Part shown: positions 1 through 13,479 of the stretch, piece by piece
Layout: every line of letters begins with the position of its first letter
Numbering within the stretch: position 1 is the first letter of the stretch
Assembly: GCA_021234155.1 (NCBI GenBank)
Contig: JAJEKV010000020.1
Location: forward strand, 20,203,018-20,267,017
Direction: 5' to 3'
Length of the DNA stretch: 64,000 nucleotides
DNA from: Isoetes taiwanensis
Lineage: Eukaryota > Streptophyta > Lycopodiopsida > Isoetales > Isoetaceae
Notes under the pieces: generated by a model
What the model was told of the DNA's origin: nothing
The model's input: the letters and a program-made list of their open reading frames with translations, nothing else
Database searches by the model: none
Position numbers and translations under genes: made by a program

Positions 1-1180
1 GGCTCTATACACTCTACAACTACAACGAAGAAAAAGAAGGCACCATAAATATGCATGTGACTCCCAAATGAAATGTGAAGGTGACATTGTTTTCTATGTT
101 TCATGCTTCATGTTTCTTTCCTCTCATGGTTCTTACCCCTTGCCACCACATCTAACCCTTTGTAATACTTCCTTAGGCATGTATTCCTTCAAGAAAGATC
201 TCTGCTTGCATCGCTAGACCATTTGCTGTGTTGCTAGCATTCTTGCAAATAGTACTGTTGTGCAGAGGATCTTTAAACACTTCTGCAAACCCCATCCCTA
301 GTCTCAAGCCTACCCTACTAAACACTTCACAACTAAAGAGGAAAGATAAATTCAAACATCTAACTAAACATTTTCCACTATTGCACCATCGCTTAGAGTA
401 GTCTCCCCATATACTTATGTATATTTGGTACAAGAACAAAAGAGAATCATCTGGCACTATTGTTTGACTTTCTCGAGCAATTATCTTGTATCCCAAGTGG
501 ACAACAATATACAAGCAAAGTCATCGGAGTTGGAAAACTGGAGCCTTGCACCAACTCACGAACTTAAGGACTACTGCAAGGAATCCATATGTGTAGTTTG
601 CACTAATTTTAAGTGCAAAGCACCTTTCAGTTCATGTCTTAATGATCGTATCAAAATCACCCCAACAATGCCCCATCACGGTAAATGTCGGACGTGGGCA
701 TGTTATAGCCAGCCTTAAATGGCAAAAAATCCGTTGTCCACAAAAACGCAGTGTATTTTTTTTTGGGCATGGCTATAACATATCAAAGACACGGATATAC
801 CACGGATATGCCCGTGGCTATAGCATGACGGCGTCCGATATATACGGCGCTCCAACAATGCCATGTGCTCGTCAATAATGAAAATCTTTAGTAACATGGA
901 TTGATAATGTCATCACATAGCCCTATCACATAGCATTTGAATTACAATACCTTCTAAATGCCATTGTATAACCCCATCACATAACACTAAAATTCACGCC
1001 CTTTCCCTATCGCACCTCTAAATGTATAGCTTGCACTAAGCACTAAGCAACTTTTTGTTCATATCTTAACAAACAAACTCCAAAAGACAATCATGTCAAA
1101 ATAAGTCTCGTCAAATGCAACTACTCTATCCCCGCCTTAACCTTCACCCCAACCTTGCATTTCTGCTAGTTATGGTTTTT
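1..1180. other. No supported gene; AT-rich intergenic DNA
   Basis: I see no recognisable protein motif in this stretch. A 113-codon open frame on the minus strand (173-514) has no motif I know, and short frames at 425-897 overlap on both strands. The segment around 720-860 is rich in short self-complementary words and may be the remains of a small inverted-repeat element. Nothing here is strong enough to name. Confidence 0.5.
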
Positions 1181-1356
1181 GGGTTGCCCCTAAGGGGGCA
1201 AACCCTTGTTTATGTGGGCTTGTGGCATATTCTAGGTATGTACTAGAATATGCTTAAAATATGCTGGTGACTGCTAAAAACCTAGTGTTCCCTGTAAATT
1301 GGCGGTCAGGTGTATTCTGGATGGACGATGTTTCAACCGGGTAACTGGTAACTGGC
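1181..1356 (+). repeat. Dispersed repeat family A, copy 1
   Basis: This ~175 bp segment recurs at 7417-7592, 13480-13648 and 26434-26608, always on the same strand. Shared landmarks in order: GGGTTGCCCCTARGGGGGCA, then TTTATGTGGGCTT, TGGCATATYCTAGGTATAT, a cluster of ATATGCC/ATATGCT words, GTAAACTGGCGGTC, and finally CAACCGGGTAACTGGC. Copies diverge abruptly after the last word, so that is probably an element end. No coding capacity is visible. It could be a SINE, a MITE or a short LTR piece; there is no clear tRNA box B. Confidence 0.7.
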
Positions 1357-2118
1357 TTCTCGCTGCGGGATGCGCCGTTAAAGGAAGACAAAATGGAGCT
1401 AGGAGTTGCAGCGATGGTGGAACAGTGGACATTTTAGGTGTAGGTGCAAGTAAGGATGTGCTGGAGTTTGAATACACCCCGGTCGTGGCTCACCTTCCGA
1501 AGCTTGGCCAACTACATCGGCTAAACTAGTCCTTCCCTTGGCAACGACTGAAATTGGATGAATTAGACTGAAATCTATGGCACAAACCAGCTGTTTCTTA
1601 CCAAACACCCCGTTTCCGAGATCTAGCAACATATTTTCAGCCAAAAATTGACAAGATGGTGGAAGAAGCAGCAATATGGGTTCCAAGCTGCAGCCATGGA
1701 AGATTAACGTAGCATGCATCAACCAAAATATCACAAAATTAAAATGCCCAGAACCTGTACTGGAGGCTTCAGATGTTGATATGAAGAGTAACTCATTGCA
1801 AGATTATATCCAGGTGCCATTTCGATTACCTTGAAATAGTTTTTGTGTTTCATTTAGCGTATGTGATCATGTTTGGGGCTAGGTAAATGCTTTTTTCAAA
1901 GAAAAACATGGAAAAATTTGTGTACTAAGGAGGCTAATCTTGGCGATGCCCTTTTTCTTTGATTTCGCCAAAGAATAGCGAGGTTCAGCTCTTCGGGGTT
2001 TGGGAGTTACGTGGTTTCGAAGTCTTGGGCTGGGAGATTCTGATATATACTATACCACCTTATAAATACATCTTTAATCTAAAGCTACTGGGCTTCTCTA
2101 AGGTCTGCAGATTTAAGA

Positions 2119-3105
<987 letters not shown>

Positions 3106-3109
3106 GTAT

Positions 3110-4880
3110 CCATGTATGTCGATGGAGAGGGTAGCTTCTTGAAGCCCTTTGACAGGCACCCAAGGTGAGATCAGGGCACAGTGCCCCACTGTCAATAGTA
3201 AGAGCTCTTTAGAAGTTGTTCTGATTGTTTATCTACTTTGTGTTGTATTAGCTCATCTACATTTAGCAAAAGTAATTCAACATTCAATAGATAGTTAATT
3301 GCTTCCGCATCCACGAACATAGTAGTTCCCTCCATTGTCTTGGCTCACTTGGAATGGGGCTGTCTGGTCTATATATGCCGGGAAAAGGCCCATCCTGAAA
3401 AGCTTCCATGGGGAAAAGGTTATACGTATTGGTGTTAATGCGGTCCATTTGCTGATCATAATTTGATGATAGCATGATCCTCTAGCATGGGCTGCATGGC
3501 CTTCAGTATTATTACAGATACACACCCAGGATTTTTTTTTGGTTATAAGGAATGCTTGAACATTGTGCTCAAAGTCTTTAAGCTATTAATGTTAAGGTTA
3601 CTCTGTCATAATGTCTTCAAACATCTACTAATGACCCATTTCTATAGGCTCATTGGATGTTCTTCTAATATTTTAGCACCATGTTTTGTGTAGATGAAGT
3701 ATCAAGCTCGATTTATTCCCTACAAGGGAAAAGTGATTGGGGATCGTTTGTATATAACTGCGGTACAGTTAATCTACTTGCCTCTTCTCTTAATATTAAT
3801 TTGAAATTATAGCGTTTAGTTGTCTAGATTATGATATCCTGCATACACCTCATGTCTCTCTTGGAATGAACTGTAGTTTTTGTCTCCTGAAAAACTATGG
3901 ACTGGAATCTGGTGATATGCCTTTGAAGCTACTTTTACAGAATCGGTCGGAATTTGACACGTTATAAGTGGGATCCTTTAAAGTCCGAGGTCTCTAGGAG
4001 ACACTTATGTTGCAAAGGCGACATATCCCTGATTTAACATAACAGATTGATCTCTATAGTCACTATTTTGACCTAATCCCCATTGTTGTTTAAGAAGTAT
4101 GAATGGCCTGTCGCATTCTTATTTTCTTTAGATTTTAAATCTGTCATTGTGTCACAACATTGTGTACGTGCATCCAATGTCATATGGATTTTATATTCCA
4201 TATTTTATGCATCTAGTACGTTTGAAGTTATAGGCACCCTACTTACTCTTCTAAAACCTGCTGCAACTACAATCAGACTTCCTTGGGCTATAGCTGAAAG
4301 AGCCTTGAATGAGATTGTGTTTCATAGATTTTGTCTGTCAAACTGGTCTCCATCCTGAAAGTTCCAAATGTAGGATCATGATAAGAGGCAGATCATGTTC
4401 ATCATAGAAGCATTTGTTGTGGATTGGAGGCCTGTGAGCTTGGAGGTTATTTTGACTGATTATACAGGCTGTGTAGATATTGTTGTCCTATGAGTGTTTT
4501 ATGTGTGTTTTATATATTCAGTCCAGCAAAGAGATGCAACAAGTGACAAAATCTGACGGCCAGGAACAGAGATAGACACGAGGGGGACATTCTGCGTTGA
4601 TTTGTGCGAACAAAAGAAAAAACACACACAAAAATAAAAAAGAACTTACAGACCTTGGCAGAGGCAAGCAGAATAGCAGAGCTTTTAACACACATAATAT
4701 ATCTTTTTCAGTGGTAAGATATCTATGTGTAGAGCTCAAAGGGATTCATCTTCTGACTTCTTTATGCCAGAATTTGCTCTTAACTTCAAATCTTGCTTTC
4801 ATGATATTTTTACCAGAGAATGCTAATGCTAATTATATTTGTAACTCCTAAAGCTTGCTGGATTTATAATGGTTTTACGG
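3110..4880. other. No supported gene
   Basis: Downstream of the peroxidase relic I see no confident coding region. A short open segment near 3690-3760 (reading MKYQARFIPYKGKVIGD) looks protein-like but is too short to assign. The rest is AT-rich with stops in all frames. Confidence 0.45.
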
Positions 4881-4884
4881 GGCA

Positions 4885-5030
4885 GGGCCCAATCTGCAGG
4901 GGAGTGCGTCTATTGGATCATGAGCAGGTAACTGAGAAGGGTCTTGGCTTTGAAGTTTTTGTTAGGAGGGCCCTTGTGGATATGTATAGCAAGTGAAGCA
5001 TCGATGAGAGAGAGTGAGTTTTGCAAACTG
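4885..5030 (+). pseudogene. PPR-like fragment
   Basis: The translation contains HEQVTEKGLGFEVFVRRALV followed by DMYSK. This matches the common pentatricopeptide layout of a helix, then 'GF..DVFV..ALVDMYSKCG', found in plant PLS-class organellar RNA-editing proteins. Only about one and a half repeats survive, stops flank it, and no start or DYW domain is present. It is a decayed fragment if the assignment is right. The resemblance rests on one motif, so confidence is modest. Confidence 0.4.
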
Positions 5031-7416
5031 GCACAAGTATCAAGACCTAGAGTGCAGATGGTCTAGTCCCTCACATTATTAGGTAAGATTTAAAGTAATT
5101 ACATTGTCACAGCTAATGCTTCTGTACCCTGGTGGCTTCAGCATATTATTGATGCCACAGTTTGCCACTCTGTTCCCCTCTTTTCTTCCTTGCCTCTGCT
5201 TCCTTCCATTTTTCTTCCTTTTAGTTTATTTGTAGCAAAGACTGGATCTTGCAGGCTAAAGGAGGTGGCATGCTCTTTCAAAATGGTCATTTCGATTCAA
5301 AAACCTTTGCATTGCTAGGGTTCATTATGAAACTATTTTGGGCGATCATGTGCAAGGGCGGAAAAGCAAATCATTTTGCTTTACCATCTACTCAAGGATG
5401 CCTTTCAGGTGGAGTCCGCTTCTTCAGCCCTTGATAGAAGTATCCTTCTAGAGATTTGACTGCCATGACTTCTGGGTTACATAATGCACAACTATATTAA
5501 CAAAACTGTGGAGACATTTATTGCCTCAACAGGAATGACTTGTCCAATAGACTTTGCATATGCTATTGACAAGAGAAAGTATAAGACTCCATGGCTTAAA
5601 TTTGGGGCATGGTATTTATTTTCTTTTTATAAAATTAGGTTGCCGTATTGGGAAGTACTTGCAGATTTGTGTAATTGTGTCATGGAAGGCACACCAGGCA
5701 GCTTCCTTCAGAATTGCTATCATCTAATAAAGATTTGTTATTTGGTCTTTTGACCATCCACATGTCAAACTAATCTGGCAAGAAATAGGTCAACATGGTA
5801 TATATGTCCAGTCTTTGTATAGTTGTCATATTACGTTGACCCGATATGTTGTGTTTGCTATATGTTATGTTTCTTCGATGCATTAAAAATTTTGCACTTG
5901 AATTTGCCTGGGATGAGGCGGACACAATTTGGCAATGAACCAAGATATAAAAAATGCTAGTAGACATTTGGATTCAACCTTCATAATCATTTAACAATGA
6001 ACCATGCTTATTAGGATTGCTTTGCATTCTTTGGTATATTGAGAACCAGAGCATCACCCATGTTCTATTTGCTCAGTTTGTTTGATTGTTAAGAATATTT
6101 TCATCATGTTTTTCAATTGGAAAAAAGAATTGATACATCAAGTATTCGTCAACAGATGATCTCACCAAATGTAAATACATTTATCGGGGAAAGAGTATGT
6201 TGTCCAAGCAATCTTTGTACATCTTTTTCCAATCTTTGAATACAAGGATACGGTTTTGCAATCATTTTAGTAGTTTGTAAATCTGGCCGAGTTGATATTC
6301 ATACTTCTTTACCTCTCCGCAAACTAAAAGCTCTCTGTTTTTAAATGACATCTCATGCAATGTAGTAGAGCCTTTTACCTTTGGTCAGATGCTTGTAATG
6401 GTGATGAAGCAACGGGGAAGGAAGAGGGCAAGCTATAGCTTGTCATTTTAACTCTTATGTATTACCACATAACGATAGTTAAATGTCCTAAAATTCTTTC
6501 TTAGAGACAACCAGAAATTCATTCTTTTATTTTTTTTAAACTAAGCACAGGAATATTACCGATTGCCCTCCCTTATTAGATTCGTTTTATTTAATTTCTT
6601 GTATGTCTTTCTTCCATCTTGCAACGCACTGTGCGACAAGTGTGATCTTATGTATTACCATCTCAGACTCAGGCTCGATGTATTTTCTACATTGTGATCA
6701 ACATGCATTATAAACATTTAAAGGATATACGAGATTTTAATGTCACATGCGGTAAATATTTAAAAGACATACGAGATTGTGACGAAGAAATCACCATGCA
6801 GTTTGAGACTATGACTATCATATTGGAACCTAAACACATTTCTAAAGTTTTTGATGTTTCCAAATTCTCTATGTATCTATTGTGGCAATTGTGGAAGACC
6901 TTCGTTGTGCATTTTCACACCCTGGTAACCCTAAGCATGAAGCAAACTTCAACGAAAATAGGGTCTAGAGAGATCTTGAGCATAAAATAAAATATCTACA
7001 TATCCTTTGCATGCTTCTTCTGCATAAAGTAACCAGAGATTTTTTTGATATAAGTATCTTTTAGCCTTCATTAAAATCTATCTTCCCTTCATGCGCCACC
7101 ACCTCCGCCACTGCCTCGGCATCTAGACGCTCCTGCACTAGCCTCCCAAGCAGTAAACACCCGGCTCCAACTTCCTTCCGGGCTCTAGTCCAGCCAGCAT
7201 CCCCATCCAGATTCATATAGTTTTCTTCGTCTTACCTGGAGCCAATTCCAGCGCATAATTCTGTTATAGAGCCAATTCAATGGCATCCGCTACTTTTGAG
7301 ACGTGAAATAAAGCCTTGTGCAAAAAAAAATATTGTGTCTACTTGAGCAAATGTTTCCCTTTATCGCGCCTTCTGTACTTTGAGTTGTATTATCCTCCCA
7401 AAAAAAAAAAAGGTCT
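5031..7416. other. No supported gene
   Basis: Several short open frames (for example 5249-5434, 5484-5753, 6694-6990) carry no motif I recognise. Base composition is AT-rich throughout, apart from a C-rich patch around 7080-7200. No tRNA, rRNA or clear repeat was identified. Confidence 0.4.
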
Positions 7417-7592
7417 TATGGGTTTGTGGCATATTCTAGGTATATGCCAGTATATGCCCAGAATATGCCAATAATTGCTCCAAACCTATTATCGACTGTA
7501 AACTATCTGTGGCCCTTGTTGCTGGGCAGCCACTCTGGAAACGCTTTAGATTTTGAGTCTGTGATTTAGTAGATAAACCGGCTAACCGGTGC
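7417..7592 (+). repeat. Dispersed repeat family A, copy 2
   Basis: The most diverged of the four copies. It keeps GGGTTTGTGGCATATTCTAG, the ATATGCC cluster and a degraded end (AACCGGCTAACCGGTGC). It lacks the GGGTTGCCCC head, which is replaced by an A-rich run at 7399-7410. An imperfect ~25 bp duplication (TTTAGAT...TGGGCCTGTGATTTAGT-like words) follows at 7545-7625. Confidence 0.6.
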
Positions 7593-8096
7593 TTGGTCCT
7601 CGCTTTAGATCTTGGGCCTGTGATTTAGTGGATGAAGAGCGAAATAATACCCAGATTTTTTTGGGCTCGAATATGGGAATGCATGCAGATTTGAAATCGA
7701 TAGAATGTCCCAAGAACAAAAGGAAAGAGTTTGCCTTCAAAACCAAGCTGCAGGGATTTTTGATTACAGCACAAGAGTAGACAGTGAACAGTGCTTGCCG
7801 CAGTACCTGAGCCTTTGATCCTGCTCATCTTATCCTGAAAGAACACATTCGAAGCTATTTGAGTGATGAGGAGTTTGTACAGACAATTAATGTAGTGAAT
7901 GAGATCCTCCGTAAGTAAATTTTTTGCCATTGTATCTGTGTTTTTTGCAATGGAAGTCGTGAGCAAGGACGATCTCAATAAAAAAAATAGTAGAACGGGT
8001 AAAAACTGAACACCATATATACTTTAGGTGATACTCTTCACCATTCAGTAGTTTCAACAAATGTTTTTGTGCTTATTTTTGTACATACATAGGCAG

Positions 8097-8203
8097 CTAA
8101 GCACACATTCATTGTAATATTGAGATATGTTTTTCAAACCGTTGCAAACTTATACATTGTGATGGAGTATTTAAATGGAGCTGACCTCTTCTATCATCTC
8201 AAG
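8097..8203 (+). pseudogene. AGC-type protein kinase exon remnant
   Basis: A 107-base exon with intact splice consensus (GCAG before, AAG|GTAC after) encodes HTFIVILRYVFQTVANLY followed by IVMEYLNGADLFYHL. This matches the S6K/RSK/AKT-like AGC kinase region from the HPFIV..L.Y.FQT strand to the hinge and GG.LF.HL. The family-typical P and one hinge G are replaced (HTFIV, NGAD). No other kinase exons (P-loop, HRDLK, DFG) are visible nearby, so it is a captured or decayed exon. A possible upstream exon at 7803-7913, ending in a GTAAGT donor, is open but unassigned. Confidence 0.6.
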
Positions 8204-8579
8204 GTACTTTTGACAACTTTTATTGAATGAAATAAAAATGATTTGCCATACAAGTCGAGATTTACTGGCAAATTCATGAGCCAATGTGTAGGTGATAAAT
8301 GTCTTGTGTTGTAGAAACCAAACATTTTTTGGGGCATGCCTTTTGAAGGTTGATGCTTCATATATGATCTTGCTGATATATTCTAGAATGGGACTCGCAA
8401 GAAACCAACAAACCGCCGAGATAGGCTTCTCATTCATCTCGTGATTTTCTACAATGGTGGTGGGCCGGTGGGTGGGTAGCACACATGCGAACTACCCACG
8501 AAAAATAAAGGGAAAATCCAATTATATCATTTGGACCCCAAAACAAATACAATGCTAATAGATGAGTGGCTGATGTACC

Positions 8580-8660
8580 TGCCGAAAGCTTATCACCGGG
8601 ATTAAAAAACCCCGCCCTTTCGGGTTTTCGAGGAAAAACCCTAGTGATAAGCCTTCGGCA
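8580..8660. repeat. Hairpin element, copy 1
   Basis: Seventeen-base arms (8580-8596 and 8644-8660) are complementary at 16 of 17 positions. They enclose a 47-base core containing GGATTAAAAAACCCC and later GAGGAAAAACCC, which itself can pair. The same core occurs at 24238-24290 with entirely different but again self-complementary 17-base arms. Confidence 0.8.
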
Positions 8661-8882
8661 AGGGGCTTAGACAAACGTAAGGCATAGAATCGCTCCCAAA
8701 ACCCCCGCATGGAGAAGTCGAAACAGATGCTCGCCAACTTTGTCCCGCACATCACCAACACAACAAACGAGAAAACATACCAGAGAATAGCATCACCCAG
8801 CGGGTGGAAAAACATGATAAACAGAACTTGTACAAAATATAATAAACAAAGAAGGGGGGGAGGGTGGGTTCAAAGAGAATAA

Positions 8883-9386
8883 GAGGAAGCGCCGATGAGT
8901 CGTGGATGCAGAAATGCGCCTAAAATAGCGAACTCCCAACCAAAACGGGCATGCGCCGCCCGCATGCATGCATGACATGCATGCTCGTCCCATTCTAGAA
9001 TGGCGATCCGATGGCTCGGATCGATGCGATTCTAGAATGGGACTCGCAAGAAACCAACAAACCGCCCGACTACCAGAGAACTTCCTGACAAACTAGGATC
9101 GAGGACGAAGGTCACAGGACGAGGCCAAAGGCCGGAAAAGGATAGCATGAAAGATACGCCAAATTGGCTAAGCCAGGCAGGAAGAAGCCCCTCCCCTGCC
9201 TGGAAACAATTCAAAGAGAATAAGGTACTGCTGAGAGAAGAGGAAGCGCCGATGAGTCGTGGATGCAGAAATGCGCCTGAAATAGCAAACTCCCAACCAA
9301 AACGGGCATGCGCCGACCGCATGCATGCATGACATGCATGCTCGTCCCATTCTAGAATGGCGATCCGATGGCTCGGATCGATGCGA
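8883..9386. repeat. Direct repeat pair rich in short palindromes
   Basis: A block of about 147 bases at 8883-9029 recurs at 9240-9386, offset 357, with few differences. Each block holds three palindromic modules: GCATGCATGCATGACATGCA, the CATTCTAGAATG inverted repeat, and CGATCCGATGGCTCGGATCG (8-bp perfect stem). A related start, TTCTAGAATGGGACTCGCAA, also occurs at 8381 and 9030. Minus-strand open frames through the blocks (8793-8993, 9032-9322) share a peptide but have no recognised domain. Confidence 0.75.
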
Positions 9387-9639
9387 TCCCATGCTGTAGT
9401 GCTTAGTTTGTCTTTGTGTATTAAAGGTATTCATTATTTTATTGACTTTATTATTTTGTTCTACCTTCACTGTAAAGGATAAAGGCGATGTAGCTGGCTT
9501 CAGAATCATCTTGCTAGGGACGTGGTGGATAGCTACCAGCAAAGGACGGTTCGTTTTAAAAATGTATATTTTTCTGTGTAATATGTACATGATAGAAAAG
9601 TTTGTGCAAATGTTATATTTATTCAAGTTTAATGTTTAG

Positions 9640-10580
9640 TTAATGCAGATCTGATCTAAAGGTCAAAGATGAGGCTTTGAAACAGATTGGTTATTTCATT
9701 AGGTACTTTATCATGCTTTATAATTTTGGTAACTCTGGAGGGACGATTATCTTCCTCTTTCTAGCGACTCTTAAATTGCGCAAGGAAAAAATAAAAATGT
9801 AAATAAATCAATGAAATAGTTAAAAAGTATTCTGGTATATGTGTGCTTGTTCTAAAAGCTAAACTGGAAGAAATTTGACAATAATCCACATGATCACGTA
9901 TTCAAAAAACATATAATCTAAATTTATTGCATAAACACCATATGTATTGTTTCGAAAGTCTAAAATAGGTCAACTTGAAAGTTCCAAAGACAACCTACTC
10001 TTGCTCTATACAACAAAAAAAGTTACATGCACTTCTTATTTTCAAAAACATCACATCATATGATTGAGAACATCTTTCGCATTTACACATGAAGCTATTT
10101 TCATATCATTCCATTCCATGAAATTATGACTTGTCTAAATATACTAATACATAGTTTGCATATCTACAGTAGTACATACACATGCTCAGAAATAAAGCGA
10201 AGAAGTAGTGCCTCTAGTTGTTACAAAAAACCATATGCTATGAAGGACGTTGTGATAACAAAAAATGTGTGGCTAACACAAACATTACATACCCTCTTTA
10301 GTACTCAAAATGAACTGGGTATGCACTTCCATTCCTAGTTCTTTCCGACTCTCCTATACGTTGCCACTCGCCCAACAACATTATAGACAAAGACATAAAA
10401 CACGTTCAGACATTTCTAGAACATCCAAGTACTTAATTACATACACAACTCGATCGAGCGAGACTTGTAGATGGGCTTCTAGATGAATGTAGGGGATCTA
10501 CAAACTGATTATAAGAACATGGTAGGGGTCTACTTTAATTTAAATATTGAGTCGATATATATGATGGGGGTTTGACGTAG
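9640..10580. other. No supported gene
   Basis: AT-rich DNA with no recognisable motif. Small frames at 9442-9639 and 10126-10338 are unassigned. Confidence 0.4.
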
Positions 10581-10582
10581 AA

Positions 10583-10672
10583 ATTTTGATTCCACACGGT
10601 TTGATTTAAGCCACTTTACCCACAGAAAACTAAGGGCAACCCTCCGTGCGCAGCACCTTGTTTCTTTTCTTT
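10583..10672 (+). repeat. Dispersed repeat family B, copy 1
   Basis: Shares GGTTTGATTTAAGCCACTT and then GGGCAACCCTCCGTGCGCAG followed by CACCTTGTTTC with copies at 17100-17166 and 41215-41262. The shared end CACCTTGTTT is followed by unrelated T-rich DNA in each, which suits a retroposon 3' end. No ORF. Confidence 0.65.
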
Positions 10673-10694
10673 AGGGTTTAAGTGCCAAAAAAGA

Positions 10695-10900
10695 ATGGAT
10701 CCGGCAGTCGCATCTCTGGCTATAGTGACCACAAAACTTTTTGCTCAGCGCCCAGCGTTGCTGCATCTCAGCAATGGATCCGGCGGCCGCATCTCTGGCT
10801 ATGGCGACCACAAAACCTTTTGCTCAGCGCCCAATGTTGCTGCATCTCAGCAATGGATCCGGCGGCTGCATCTCTGGCTATGGTTCCAGCAGGTAGAAAC
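10695..10900 (+). repeat. Tandem repeat, 79-bp unit, ~2.5 copies
   Basis: Three copies of ATGGATCCGGCRGYYGCATC begin at 10695, 10774 and 10853, each followed (fully in the first two) by CAAAACYTTTTGCTCAGCGC and TTGCTGCATCTCAGCA. Because 79 is not a multiple of three, each unit shifts frame; two overlapping frames are open through the array. The third copy runs into a possible splice donor (ATAGGTAAG at 10906). It might be a duplicated first exon, but no domain supports that. Confidence 0.75.
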
Positions 10901-11570
10901 GACACCATAGGTAAGAATTCTGGCCGACCCTTTTTGTTGAACGTGGCTTATCACAGATCCAAAGACTCATATATACTTTCCATTTTTCATTCTTTCTCTT
11001 TGCAGGAAGTCTTTTTATTCTGTGCAAATTCAATCTGTCTTTTGTGATTCCAAATTGTTCGATATAAAGTTCCGCAATTTGTTCTAGCACCCAATGACGT
11101 GAAAAAGGTCTCTGATCTTGCTACTCATGACCATGGCCAGATCTATAAGCTATTTGTTTTGTGCTTTTTATTGTATTTTGCTGGCAGTTACCTTATTGAT
11201 CTAAAAGCTGACAAACGTTTTTAACTACTTTACTGATGTTGACTTGGATTTGTAGATGAAAGCTTTGTATAGCACGATGAGTGGATGGATAGATGTTGCT
11301 GGATGGTTTCTATGTTAGACACTTACAGCACCACAAATGACAAGCCAGCCCCTTCATTTTCTGCTTCGATAGCTGCTAAATTGTGGTGGTTGCACAGTAT
11401 TTAGGTATTTATTGTTTTTGTTTCTACAGTGATTGTTAAATAAAGTTACACTAAGGAGATTTGTCGGTGGTTGCACTGTATTTAGGTGTTTATTGTTTAT
11501 CTTCAATAATTTTTCTGTTGTAAGAAGATATGATGAGGTGTGCTTATCCTTACACAGTGTGTTTGTCTGA

Positions 11571-11925
11571 TTGGCAGTAAAAATGGACATCTTAAAAGGT
11601 CCAGAGAATATCCAAGATTTTTTCATATGCTTGGAAATGTCCCTTGCAGCAATTGGTCAGTGTTCCATATTTAAAGAGTATGCAGAAGCTAATATTGGTG
11701 GCTCTTCTATCCTGCATGGCAGCGTTGCATGTCAGATAGTGTTCAGGTCTAATTTCGACCAAAAGTTTACTTTTCTACTACCTGGGAATAATCATATGCT
11801 GACAAATGTTCTATTTCTGCAGGTTTGGACCAACATATTTGTTCTTTACAGCAATAGTGGTGATGAAGCACCAAAGAAGTATCGTGTGGACTTTTGTGTC
11901 TGTTTGTAAAGAAATACTCTGCATC
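11571..11925 (+). pseudogene. TMEM184/LAZ1-like (DUF300) exons, broken
   Basis: Plant LAZ1/TMEM184 proteins are multi-pass tonoplast membrane proteins. An exon opens after TTGGCAG at 11577 and reads GPENIQDFFICLEMSLAAIG, then KEYAEANIGG, resembling the family's 'QDF.IC.EM..AA..H..AF..KEY'. A second exon after 11821 reads VLYSNSGDEAPKKYR in one frame and FGPTY in another. Together these resemble the family's 'FAPTYHDYVLY...EAPKKYR.RTFV', so a frameshift lies between them. Exon edges at 11752 and 11821 have usable GT and AG. No complete membrane core is present. Assignment from memory of the motif, moderate confidence. Confidence 0.45.
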
Positions 11926-11929
11926 GGAA

Positions 11930-13479
11930 TAAGAAGATGTTTGGAGCTGGCAAAGTTGATGAAACGTATGCTGCTGAGCTCTTTTCCTTGGATGCTAGAA
12001 AATTAGGTGATTTAGGGCATGTGAGATTCATTGTTCTATGACTCAAGTCTTTCAAGTTTACAGTCATATGATATGTCACCTTTAGTTAGAAGTTAGATTC
12101 TAATCTGATAGTCAATGTTTTCTGCTGCTAAGCGAGATAGCTCAGAAGAATGATGTGCTTGAAACAAGCTTTCTGGCTTCAAACAGAAGAAAATCCTCTC
12201 ATGGTGTTGTGATGGACGAGACAACATTCATGAAGAATATTAAGGGTTTGTGCAGCGGTGATGTTAATGGGCTCACCAGGTTACAATGATTGTGTTTTTG
12301 CTTACCTTCTTGGCACGTGTTCCCATCAACTTATTTCTCATGTCCCTTTACAACAGAAGGTAAAATTTGCCATGTGACTGGAGTCTAGATTTTGATCCAA
12401 ATATATTTCATTTTTTATTTTCACATGAGATCACACAATTACAATAAAAAATAATTACCTTAAAAGGCCCTCGATTTCTACAATGAACAGTGGTTTATAA
12501 AAGAATAAATTCATTTCATTGGCTTTGCTGACCTACAATCACTTCACTGTTTTAACCTCAACTCCAGCTAGAAAACCAATGCCTAATAGCAGAACAAGTG
12601 CATATGAAAGAAGGCAAACTAGAGTCATTAAAGCAGCATGAATCAACATGTTACAGAGAAGCAACAATTAATAGGGTGCAACTTCTTGGGAAGCTTGCAT
12701 ACATATTAAAGAAGCAACAATTAGTAGGGTTTGCAACTTCTTGGGAAGCTTGCATGCATATTATAAGTTATGACATGTTAATTGTTGTGTTATAAGTTAT
12801 GACATGGTAATTGTTGTTGTGGTACTTTAATGTTCTGCCATAATATGAATGTGGGTATAGTTCCCATTGTTTTGCAATGTACTTTTTGTCATTGGTTCAA
12901 AAAAAAACTTTGCTTCTATAGTTATCACAGTTATTCAAGAAAATCCATTAAGCCCATCCTTCATCTTTTTCAAGTAGGCGTATATATATTCAAGAAAATC
13001 CAATGTTTCATATTTAATTGGAAAGAGTTATGAACACAAGTTTCGTATTTTATTTGAACACACAATTAACATCCAAGTATTTTTAAAGATATCTCTAATA
13101 AAAGAGCAAAGTACTTTTAAAGATAACTATAGATAAAGGTGCAATACACAATGAACAAGCCCTCTAAGGTCACACTAAATAACACAACAAATGCAATGCT
13201 TCCAAAAGTTTACATGATGTTCACAACTCATCCATAGCCATAACACATCCACATTCATGTACAAGCAGCAAGAGACCATGACTATATGAGATTTAGTAAA
13301 CACCATCAACAACCTATAGACATGGCCACTTGCAATCTACATGTTTCCAAAATGATCCAATGGCCCAGAAGTTGTTCTACGCAAATAGACAAGTTCCCAA
13401 CATTTATAGGTTCCCAAAATATGCCCAGCAACGCTGGGCACCGTTACTAGTCTATCTATTAAGCAAATAGGTAGCTTTT
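11930..13479. other. No supported gene; possible trailing exons
   Basis: Short open pieces at 11935-12005 (KMFGAGKVDETYAAELFS) and 12135-12285 (NDVLETSFLASNRRKSSHG) read like protein and may be 3' exons of the gene above, but I cannot confirm the family. A short duplicated phrase (AGGGTTTGCAACTTCTTGGG versus AGGGTGCAACTTCTTGGG) lies at 12672-12756. The remainder is AT-rich and featureless. Confidence 0.35.

Noticed and set aside
8555..9626. Minus-strand frames sharing a Cys/Ala-rich peptide
   Set aside because: They arise from the duplicated palindromic block; no start context, domain or splice support.
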